Shown here piece after piece: positions 18,814 through 26,689 of a stretch of DNA of 64,000 bases. Each line of letters opens with the position of its first letter. The stretch's first letter is position 1. The DNA is from Solimonas terrae. Its GTDB lineage: Bacteria; Pseudomonadota; Gammaproteobacteria; Nevskiales; Nevskiaceae. Made by a program: the position numbers and the translations under genes. Location of the stretch: positions 62,001-126,000 of the forward strand of contig NZ_JAAMOW010000011.1 in assembly GCF_011067135.1 (NCBI RefSeq), in the 5' to 3' direction. The notes below the pieces were generated by a model. It was not told the DNA's origin and did no database searches. It saw nothing but the letters and a program-made list of their open reading frames with translations.

Positions 18814-20517
18814 CTACGCCGACAGACGCTCGAGCACGGCAGCGGTGGTCGCCGCGATCATCTCGGCCTTCTCGGCGCGGCGATGCTTGTACTCGAATTG
18901 CTGCGTCGCGAGGCTCTTGTCGCCGATGACGATGCGATGCGGAATGCCGATCAGCTCGGCGTCGGCGAACATCGAACCGGGGCGATTGCCGCGATCGTCG
19001 AGCGCGACATCGATGCCGGCGGCGGCCAGTTCGTCGTGCAGCTTGTCGGCAGCGTCCTTCACGGCCGGCGACTTGTCGCTGCCGATCGGGCAGATGATCA
19101 CGCGGAACGGCGCGATCGCGTCCGGCCAGATGATGCCGCTGGCATCATGCGACTGCTCGATCACGGCGGCCGCGAGGCGCGTCACGCCGATGCCGTAGCA
19201 ACCCATCTCCGGGACCACGGCCTGGCCATCCGCATCGAGCACCGTGACACCCATCGCCCTGGTGTATTTGGTGCCGAGCTGGAAGATGTGACCGCCTTCG
19301 ATGCCGCGATAGAACTTGATCGTGCCGATGCCATCCGGGCTGACGTCACCCTCGGCAATCATGCGCAGGTCGGCCGTCTCGGGCTCGGCACAATCGCGCT
19401 CCCAGTTCACGCCGCTCAGGTGATGGTCGTTTTCGTTCGCGCCGCAGACGAAGTCGGCAACTTCCGCCGCGGCGAAATCGGCGATCACCGGAATCGGGCA
19501 CGCGACCGGACCGAGATAGCCGACTTCGCAGCCGAACACCTTGAGCACGTCTTCCGGCGCCGCCATCGTCAGCGGGCTCGCAATCTTCGGATGCTTGGCA
19601 GCCTTGATCTCGTTGAGCTGGTGATCGCCGCGCAGGGCGATGCCGATCAGGCCGCCCTCGGCGCCCTTCACGACCAGCAGCTTGACCTTGCCACTGAGCG
19701 ACACCTCGAGAAATTTGCTGACCTGCTCGCAGGTCTTCTGGCCCGGCGTCGAGACTTTGGTCATCGCCGCGCCCGCCGCCGCGCGCGGCTTGCCGGACGG
19801 CAGCGTCTCGGCGGCTTCCACATTCGCGGCATAGGTTCCGCCTTCGGCAACCGCCAGCAGGTCCTCGCCGGAACCGGCCAGGATGTGGAATTCCTCGGAC
19901 AGCGCGCCGCCGATGTTGCCGGAGTCGGCTTTCACCGGCCGGAAGTTCGCGCCGAGCCGCGTGAAGATGCGCACGTAGGCGTCGCGCATGTTCAGATATT
20001 CGCGGTGCAGGTCGTCCGCCGTCATGTGGAAGGAATACGCATCCTTCATCAGGAACTCGCGCGAACGCATCACGCCGAAGCGCGGGCGGCGCTCGTCGCG
20101 GAACTTGGTCTGCACCTGGTAGAAATTGACCGGCAGCTGTCGGTAGCTGCGGAAGTCCTGGCGAAAGTGATGGCAGATCACTTCCTCGTGCGTCGGCCCG
20201 TAGCAGAAATCATTCTGGTGCCGATCCTTGAAGCGCAGCATTTCCGCGCCCATCTTGTCCCAGCGTCCGGACTCCTGCCACAGCTCCGCCGGCTGCACCG
20301 ACGGCATCAGCACTTCCAGTGCACCGGCGCGATTCATCTCCTCGCGCACGATCGCCGCGATCCGGGTCAGCGTCCGCAGGCCGATCGGCATCCAGCTGTA
20401 CAGACCGCTGCCCAGCTGCCGGATGTAGCCGGCGCGCAGCATCAGTTGATGGCTGACGACCTGCGCATCGGCAGGCGTCTCCTTGGTCGTCGACAGCGGA
20501 AATTTCGAGAGGCGCAT
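18814..20517 (-). CDS. proS: Prolyl-tRNA synthetase
   Basis: The 567-residue bacterial-type class II enzyme charges tRNA-Pro. It begins MRLSKFPLSTTKETPADAQ, with motif 2-like FRDERRPRFGVMRSREF and motif 3-like EMGCYGIGVTRL, an editing (INS) domain between about residues 220 and 400, and a C-terminal anticodon-binding domain (FRVIICPIGSDK). The start at 20517 gives the canonical N terminus; a longer frame adds 20 unrelated residues. It leads a unit with the lytic transglycosylase and the 2OG-oxygenase. Confidence 0.97.
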   Translation of the reverse strand: MRLSKFPLSTTKETPADAQVVSHQLMLRAGYIRQLGSGLYSWMPIGLRTLTRIAAIVREEMNRAGALEVLMPSVQPAELWQESGRWDKMGAEMLRFKDRHQNDFCYGPTHEEVICHHFRQDFRSYRQLPVNFYQVQTKFRDERRPRFGVMRSREFLMKDAYSFHMTADDLHREYLNMRDAYVRIFTRLGANFRPVKADSGNIGGALSEEFHILAGSGEDLLAVAEGGTYAANVEAAETLPSGKPRAAAGAAMTKVSTPGQKTCEQVSKFLEVSLSGKVKLLVVKGAEGGLIGIALRGDHQLNEIKAAKHPKIASPLTMAAPEDVLKVFGCEVGYLGPVACPIPVIADFAAAEVADFVCGANENDHHLSGVNWERDCAEPETADLRMIAEGDVSPDGIGTIKFYRGIEGGHIFQLGTKYTRAMGVTVLDADGQAVVPEMGCYGIGVTRLAAAVIEQSHDASGIIWPDAIAPFRVIICPIGSDKSPAVKDAADKLHDELAAAGIDVALDDRGNRPGSMFADAELIGIPHRIVIGDKSLATQQFEYKHRRAEKAEMIAATTAAVLERLSA

Positions 20518-20781
20518 GGCAGGCAGGTGATCGTTCCGAATCCGAAGGCGCGGATTGTAGCGGTGCGCGCGTGGCACGTCAGAACCTTCGAGTCGATGCC
20601 GGCGCTGCGTACGGTGAGCGGTTCGCGGATGGTCATACTTTGCGCGGCGCGCGGCAGTGCGCTAGCTTCACTGCTGCGGACCAATCGGGCGTCTTTTCCG
20701 ACGCGAATCACTTAGCGCCATGCACGGGCAAAAGGGATGCGCCGCAACATCGTGGTTATGCGACATCACAGGGAGATTGAC

Positions 20782-21063
20782 ATGGGTGAAGTGGTTACCG
20801 GAACCGGACCGACGAAAATGATGGCAGCACCGGCGCCGAAGAAAGCGCCGAAAAAGGCTGCGAAGAAAGCAGCCAAGAAGGCAGTCAAGAAAGCCGTGAA
20901 GAAGGTGGCGAAGAAGGCACCGGCCAAGAAGGCCGCTGCCAAGAAGGCGCCCGCCAAGAAAGCCGCGAAGACCGGCGCCGTGAAGAAGGTCATCGCCAAG
21001 GTGAAGAAGCTCGTCGCCAAAAAGGCGCCGGCCAAGAAGGCCGCGAAGAAAGCCAAGAAGTAA
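20782..21063 (+). CDS. Histone H1-like lysine/alanine-rich DNA-binding protein
   Basis: The 93-residue protein is almost wholly made of KKA, KKAPAKKA and KKVIAKVKK units after a short N terminus (MGEVVTGTGPTKMMAAPAPK). This resembles histone H1-like proteins of bacteria (Hc1/AlgP/BpH1 type) that bind DNA non-specifically and compact the nucleoid. The start at 20782 has GGGAG six bases before it. The repetitive coding sequence is prone to length change by slipped-strand events. A strong terminator follows 15 bases after the stop. Confidence 0.85.
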   Translation: MGEVVTGTGPTKMMAAPAPKKAPKKAAKKAAKKAVKKAVKKVAKKAPAKKAAAKKAPAKKAAKTGAVKKVIAKVKKLVAKKAPAKKAAKKAKK

Positions 21064-21078
21064 GCCGTAGTGCCCGTG

Positions 21079-21117
21079 CGACGGTCGCCAGGCTCAGGCC
21101 TGTCGACCGTCGTTTTT
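21079..21117 (+). terminator. Rho-independent terminator of the histone-like gene
   Basis: A 9-bp CGACGGTCG/CGACCGTCG stem with a 16-base loop is followed by five T. The last T is the first base of the (reverse-strand) stop codon of the convergent TIR-WD40 gene. Confidence 0.9.
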
Positions 21118-24071
21118 CATGGTCCGGCCGCTGCGCTGCAGGCCGACACATCGGCGGCGCCTTGCGCGAGCGCATCGCCGACCACCCGCCACGATGCACG
21201 ACAGCGCAGATCGCGGGCCAGGTTCGTCGCACTGCGGTCTTCCCGGGCCAGCGTCCACAGGCGCGCCCTGCCGTCACGACCACTGCTGATGATGGCCTTT
21301 CCGTCCGGCGTGAAACGCGCGCCGTTCCACTGGATCAGATCGTCGTGCGCCACGAAGGCGTCGAGCAGTTCGCCCGTCGCCGAATCCCAGACACGAATCG
21401 CTCCGTCGTTGCCGGCGCTCATCGCCAGTGCGCCATCCGCCGTGAACGACACCGCTTCGACGGCACTGGTGTGCCCGCTCAGGCTCAGCCAGCGCTGGTC
21501 GCGAGGTCGCCACAGATACGCGAGATTGCCCCAGTCGCCGAGCACGATCTGCGTACCGGCCGCGTCGAAGCGCCCGCTCGTGAAATAGGCCGACGACGCG
21601 TCGCGCACCTGCGACAGCAGCTGCCCGCTGGTGGCGTCGAGCACGAAAGCCTGGGCACGCTTGGCGGTCGCCAGCAGGCGCCGGCCGTCGGCACTGAACG
21701 CGAGCACCGTGACATCCGCGTCGGCATCGTGATCGATCGGCAGACGGACCGACCAGCGCCAGCGCTGCGCCGCGAGATCGCGCAGCCGGACGACGCCGTG
21801 CCCACCAACCGCAAGCAGCGATGCGTCCGGCGCCATCGCCGTCGCATGCGCTTCGCCCGCGGCCAGCTGCAACTGCGGCTCGTCGCTCGCGAGCTTCCAG
21901 ATCGTCAGGCCGTCACCGATCAGATCGGCGCTGAGGTAGTGCGCCGCAGCGTCGAAATGCAGCGCGGTCGGTCGCGCGCCAGCGGTGTAGCGATGAGTGG
22001 TCGCACTGCTGTCGGTGTCGACGATCTCGATGTCGCCGTCGCGCGCCGCCATCGCCAGCGCCCTGCCATCGCCGCTGAACGCTGCAGTACTGAGCACGCC
22101 AAGCTCGTCGGCATAGTGATGCAGACGCTGCAGCGGCGCGCGCGACCACAGGCTGCCGCCGCTGGCATCGCCGGCGAACAATTGCCGGCCGTCGTCGCTG
22201 ACGGCAGTCGGCGGCGCGTAGCCTTCCGGTGCGGTACCGATCGTCGTCACCGGTCGATCGGGCAGCGCCCAGATCAGCAGTGCGCCATCCGCACCGCCGC
22301 TGATCAGGCGATCGCCGTCGGTTGCGAACTGGAACACGTTCGGCGAACCCTGATGGCCATCGAGCGTGTACAGATCGAGGCCCGATCCGACGTCGGAAAT
22401 CACCAGTCGCCCTTCGACCAGCTGGCCGATCTCGCGGCCATCGGCGCGCATCAGGATGCCGTTGCCGCCGCCGCGCAGACGCGCGGCGTCGATCAATGCG
22501 CCGCTGCGCATGTCCCAGACGCTGGCCGCGGCGTGGGCGACACTCAGCAGACGGCTGCCGTCGGCACTGAACATCAGATTGGTGATCGGCTCGCGATGGC
22601 CGCTGCTCATGCGGACCGCACCGGTCTGCGCATCCCAGACACGCACTTCGCCGTCGCTGGTGCCGGCGGCGACCAGGCCGCAGCCGGCGGTCGAGGCCAG
22701 CACGCTCGGGTGACCGCGCAGGCCGTCGAACCGACGGCGCAGGCGAGCATCGGCCGCATCGCGCAACTCGACGATACCGTCGAGCCGCGCCGTCAGCAGC
22801 GAGCGCCCGTCGTGGCAGAACGCCGTCGCCGCATACGAGCCGGCAATGCGCCGGCTGCCGCCGGCCAGTGCCGCCACCGTGATGGAGGCGTCGGCCGCGA
22901 CGTAAGCGACATGCGTCTCGCTGTCGTCGAGCGGGTTCATGGCGATGCCGAGAGCGTCGTCGCCGGCTGCGTACTGCGCCAGTGTCCGCCCGCTCGCGGC
23001 GTCCAGCAGCCGCAGGCGACGACGCGGCGCCTGCTCGTGACGGCTGTCGATCCAGATGACATGCCCGCCGTTGCCGTAACCGGACAGGAAGGCCGGCAGC
23101 GGCGCCAGATCGAGCGCGTATTCGGCGTGGCCGGTACGCGCATCGTAGGCGCGCAGCACGCGGTCGTCGCCGATCGCGTAGGCCTGCCGATCGTCGGGGC
23201 CGAGGTGAGCCTGAATGACGGGCGACGGTGTCGGGATGCGCAGACGCATGGCATCGACGACCTGCATCGCACGGCCCAGCAGATAGCGCAGGGCCGGCGT
23301 GTCCACACCGAGTCCATGGGCTTCGTTCAGATAGACCGCCGCGCGCGCCTCGTCATGCGCGAGCATTTCGTTGCGGCCCGCTTCGTACAGGTGCTCGATC
23401 CGGGTCTGCAGCGCCTGCGCTGCCAGCGCCGCACGCTTCTCGACCTGCTGCCAGTGCCAGCCGGCGCCTGCCAGCGCGACGAGCACCAGTGCCGCGCATG
23501 CCGTGGCGAACTGCCGCAGCAGTCGCCGCCGCCGTTCGCGCCGGTGCAGTTCGTCGTAGCCGACGCCGATCATGCCGGCGATCAGCTTCAGCGTCGCTGC
23601 GTCGCGACCGTCGGCAGTCGGCGTCGCGTCGGCGGCGAGCGGCTCGGTGACCCGCCCCGTCGGCTGTCCGTCGGCGTCGTAGTGCCGCAGCAGGGCGGGC
23701 ACGAAGCACTGCTCGGAGGCGTCGATCTTGAAGCAGAGGATGCGCTCCTCGCGGCCGAGCTTCTTGAAGCTCTCGACCTCCTCGTTGACCCAGCGCGACG
23801 CTGCCGCACGCCCGGAGCAGATGACGATCAGGAAACGCGACTCGACCAGCGCGCGCTGCACAACGCCGCCGAGATCGGCCGAACTCGGCAACTCGTCACG
23901 GTCTCGGAAGATCGGATAGAGCCGCCGCGGAACCGCGGCGCCGGCGTGTTCGCGGCCGAGCAGACGGCGCGGCACGCGATAGGACTCGAAGCGGCGATGC
24001 AGCCAGCGCGCCCAGACCCGGTCGTGATGGCTGTAGCTGATGAAAGCCCAGTATCGATACGACTCTTGCAC
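21117..24071 (-). CDS. TIR domain-transmembrane-WD40 protein
   Basis: The 984-residue protein has an N-terminal TIR domain (residues 6-130: WAFISYSHHDRVWARWL, LYPIFRDRDELPSSADL, SRFLIVICSGRAAASRWVNEE). By alignment with SARM1-type TIRs, Glu 98 (four after Trp 94) is the likely NADase glutamate. One membrane helix follows (about 188-205, after an Arg-rich HRRERRRRLLRQ). A periplasm- or cytosol-facing region of WD40-type repeats (about 255-965) ends with SAGNDGAIRVWDSATGELL and ISSGRDGRARLWTL. The start is GTG, with GGGGG nine bases before it. It is divergent from a SLOG/cyclase-like gene only 35 bases away. Bacterial TIR proteins commonly degrade NAD+ or make NAD-derived signals; a role for this one is inference. 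Confidence 0.88.
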   Translation of the reverse strand: MQESYRYWAFISYSHHDRVWARWLHRRFESYRVPRRLLGREHAGAAVPRRLYPIFRDRDELPSSADLGGVVQRALVESRFLIVICSGRAAASRWVNEEVESFKKLGREERILCFKIDASEQCFVPALLRHYDADGQPTGRVTEPLAADATPTADGRDAATLKLIAGMIGVGYDELHRRERRRRLLRQFATACAALVLVALAGAGWHWQQVEKRAALAAQALQTRIEHLYEAGRNEMLAHDEARAAVYLNEAHGLGVDTPALRYLLGRAMQVVDAMRLRIPTPSPVIQAHLGPDDRQAYAIGDDRVLRAYDARTGHAEYALDLAPLPAFLSGYGNGGHVIWIDSRHEQAPRRRLRLLDAASGRTLAQYAAGDDALGIAMNPLDDSETHVAYVAADASITVAALAGGSRRIAGSYAATAFCHDGRSLLTARLDGIVELRDAADARLRRRFDGLRGHPSVLASTAGCGLVAAGTSDGEVRVWDAQTGAVRMSSGHREPITNLMFSADGSRLLSVAHAAASVWDMRSGALIDAARLRGGGNGILMRADGREIGQLVEGRLVISDVGSGLDLYTLDGHQGSPNVFQFATDGDRLISGGADGALLIWALPDRPVTTIGTAPEGYAPPTAVSDDGRQLFAGDASGGSLWSRAPLQRLHHYADELGVLSTAAFSGDGRALAMAARDGDIEIVDTDSSATTHRYTAGARPTALHFDAAAHYLSADLIGDGLTIWKLASDEPQLQLAAGEAHATAMAPDASLLAVGGHGVVRLRDLAAQRWRWSVRLPIDHDADADVTVLAFSADGRRLLATAKRAQAFVLDATSGQLLSQVRDASSAYFTSGRFDAAGTQIVLGDWGNLAYLWRPRDQRWLSLSGHTSAVEAVSFTADGALAMSAGNDGAIRVWDSATGELLDAFVAHDDLIQWNGARFTPDGKAIISSGRDGRARLWTLAREDRSATNLARDLRCRASWRVVGDALAQGAADVSACSAAAGP

Positions 24072-24106
24072 GCGCCGCCGCCCCCGTTTCCCTGCGGCGA
24101 ATCATA

Positions 24107-26608
24107 ATGGCTGCCTGGCTGTCGGTCGAAACGGGGGATATGGGCAACAGCACGACACTGTCGACGGCGGGCACGACGATCCTGCCACTGCGCGACTGGC
24201 TGGCCGTGCATCTGCGCGCCGATGCCGGAGCGCGGCGCCTGCGCGTCGGCGCCTGCGGCCACTTGCTGTTGAGCCGCAGCGAAGCCCGCCGTGCACGGCG
24301 CCAGCTCGTCGAACAGGTCCTGCCGACGCTGATTGCCGACGGCGCGACCCGCCTGTCGCTGTTCGTCGGCATGGCCCCCGGTGCCGACATGCTGTTCCTC
24401 GAAACCGCTGCCGACTGGCTGCGCGAGCGCGGTCTGCCGTTCGAGATGACCGCGCTGCTGCCGGTGCCGGTCGACAACCTGATCAACGACTGGGTGCTGC
24501 GCGCGCAGGACGAGCAGCGCCAAATCGCGCGCAGCGCGCGCGCCGCGCTCGCGGCCGAAGCCGAATCGCTGTTGCAGCGCTGCACGACCATCGTGCCGCT
24601 GTATCCGGAATCCATCGACGCCGGCAGCCTGAGTTCGCGTGCGTTCCGCCAGCACCAGTACCGGCGACTGGCGGCGATCCTCGCCCAGCACGCCGATCAC
24701 GTCGTCGCGATCCTGCGGCCGCTGGCCTCGCTGGAACCCGGCGGCACCGCCGAAATCGTCACCTGGCGGCGCAACCCGGCGAGCATTCCGCCCGATCTGC
24801 GCCTGCATGCCTCGCACTGCGCGAGCGAGCGACCGGTTCACATCGTCGACCCCTCGCAAAGCGACCCGGTGCGGGCGATCCCCGCCGGCCCGATCGAGGA
24901 CGACGAGCTGAGTCGCGTCCTGCACAGCGCCGAGCTTGCGCGCAGCGCAGGCAACGAACTGGCCTGCAACGACATCGTCTATCGCGCGCTCAAGAGCGGC
25001 CTGCGCTCGCGCCGGCTCGAATACCTGCGCATCCAGGCGCTCGCCAATACCGGCAACGTGCGCATGGCGCTCGACCGCTACCTGAGCCTCGACCTGCACG
25101 ACGACGAATTGGACGAGGACTGGCTGGCGCTGCGCGGCCGTCTCGAAAAGGACCTGGCGCTGACCGGCAGCGGCGGTGCAGCGCAGTTCGCGCGCGCGGC
25201 CAGTGCCTATCGCGAAGCCTATCGCCGCCACGGCGGCTCATACAGCGCGATCAATGCCGCGTCGATGCTGATGCTCGCCGGACGCCGCGCCGACGCGCGC
25301 CGGCTGGCAAAGGCCGCCATCCGGCGTACGCGCGCGGCAAGCGACGAAATCGGCCGCTTCTACGCGCTGGCCACCGAAAGCGAAGCCGCGCTGCTGCTCG
25401 GCGATCTGCGCGCCTGCCGGGAAAAGCTCACGGCCGCCAATCGACTGCTGCGCGACGATGTCGGGCGGCGCAGCCGCACACGCCAGCAGCTGCGCACGCT
25501 GTGCCTGAGGCTCGGCCACGATCCGGCGCTGCTCGACGCCTTGCAACTGCCGCCGCTGGTCCTGTTGCTGCCCGGCAAGGGCGCGGCCGACTGCCGCGAC
25601 ATCGTCCTGCCGCCGCTGCTGCGCCGGCTCGTTCACGATCGCGCCCTGCTGCACGTCGCACTGAGCACGCCGTTCGAGCTCAAGCTGTGCGAACAGCTGA
25701 TCGCACATGGCGCGCGCCTGTACCTGACCCTGCCGACTGCCGCCGGCGAACTCGCCCGGCAATGGCGCGGTCGCGAGGCCGGCGCACCGCATCGCCTGCA
25801 GCGCGTGCTCGACGCAGCCGAAGGCGTGGCGACCTTGCGCGGCTTCCTGTACGCGGAAACCGCCTGGGCCGCAGCCGAGGCGGCGCTGATGAACCGCGGG
25901 CTGGCGCGGCTCAGTGCCGAGCGCCTCGGTCTGAAGTTGCAGCAAGTCGACTGCCTGGGCGGTGCGGCACTGCGTTGCCGTCGCTTCGCAGGCGAAGCGC
26001 CGAGCTGTGATCCACCCGGCACGGCGGGCAGCGAGCGGCGCATGGTCGGACTGATCTTTGCCGACTTCGCCAGCTTCCGCCGCCTGCGCGATCCGATGTT
26101 CCCGCGCTACTACCGCGAGATCATGCAAATGCTCGCCGACCTGCTCGACCGCCACGCCGCGAAAGTGCTGGTGCGTCAGACCTGGGGCGATGCCCTGCAC
26201 GTGGTCACCGAAGACGCCGCCAGCGCCGGACACATCGTCGCCGACATCCAGCACGAGATCGAACAGCGGCGCCTGCGCGACGACGGCGTACTCGGCGATC
26301 TGGAACTGCGCATCGCCGCGCACTACGCACCCGCCTATTCGGGCATCGATCCGGTCGAGGAAAAACTGACCTACTACGGCTCGCAGCTGTCGTTCGCGGC
26401 GCGCATCGAGCCGGTCGTGCCACCCAGCATGATTTACGTTACCGAGGCGTTCGCCGCACGCGTTGCGCTCGAGGCGCCGGACGACTTCACGCTCGACTAC
26501 GCCGGCGAAGTGGAGTTCGCGAAGCAGTTCGGGACCTATCGGCTGTACTCGCTGCGACAACGCGACCAGTGCAGCTCGCCCCGGGGCCTGTCTCGCCTTG
26601 CGACGTGA
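24107..26608 (+). CDS. SLOG-like / TPR (TRAFs-binding-like) / class III nucleotidyl cyclase-like protein
   Basis: Three regions are seen in 833 residues. Residues 45-125 (LRVGACGHLLLS ... FVGMAPGADMLFLETAADWL) resemble a SLOG/YpsA-type Rossmann nucleotide-binding domain. Residues 270-460 form helical TPR-like repeats (SAINAASMLMLAGRRADARRL), like the MAP3K TRAFs-binding region. Residues 646-825 resemble a class III cyclase: metal Asp 653 (GLIFADFASF) and Asp 695 (RQTWGDAL), then YYGSQLSFAARIEP. The transition-state Arg is kept, the usual Asn is Ser, and the base-selecting Asp is Thr. A start at 24140 is possible. It pairs divergently with the TIR-WD40 gene. The product nucleotide is unknown. 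Confidence 0.78.
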   Translation: MAAWLSVETGDMGNSTTLSTAGTTILPLRDWLAVHLRADAGARRLRVGACGHLLLSRSEARRARRQLVEQVLPTLIADGATRLSLFVGMAPGADMLFLETAADWLRERGLPFEMTALLPVPVDNLINDWVLRAQDEQRQIARSARAALAAEAESLLQRCTTIVPLYPESIDAGSLSSRAFRQHQYRRLAAILAQHADHVVAILRPLASLEPGGTAEIVTWRRNPASIPPDLRLHASHCASERPVHIVDPSQSDPVRAIPAGPIEDDELSRVLHSAELARSAGNELACNDIVYRALKSGLRSRRLEYLRIQALANTGNVRMALDRYLSLDLHDDELDEDWLALRGRLEKDLALTGSGGAAQFARAASAYREAYRRHGGSYSAINAASMLMLAGRRADARRLAKAAIRRTRAASDEIGRFYALATESEAALLLGDLRACREKLTAANRLLRDDVGRRSRTRQQLRTLCLRLGHDPALLDALQLPPLVLLLPGKGAADCRDIVLPPLLRRLVHDRALLHVALSTPFELKLCEQLIAHGARLYLTLPTAAGELARQWRGREAGAPHRLQRVLDAAEGVATLRGFLYAETAWAAAEAALMNRGLARLSAERLGLKLQQVDCLGGAALRCRRFAGEAPSCDPPGTAGSERRMVGLIFADFASFRRLRDPMFPRYYREIMQMLADLLDRHAAKVLVRQTWGDALHVVTEDAASAGHIVADIQHEIEQRRLRDDGVLGDLELRIAAHYAPAYSGIDPVEEKLTYYGSQLSFAARIEPVVPPSMIYVTEAFAARVALEAPDDFTLDYAGEVEFAKQFGTYRLYSLRQRDQCSSPRGLSRLAT

Positions 26609-26689
26609 AACAGGACGCCGGCCGGGCACCGGATGCCGGCCGTATGCAAGGCGCGCTGCTGCAGGACCCCGGCTCTGAGATAATGCCGC

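Noticed and set aside
24072-24106. Search for a specific operator in the 35-base gap between the TIR and cyclase-like genes
   Set aside because: The gap is short, GC-rich and without a clear palindrome or promoter boxes, so nothing can be claimed.
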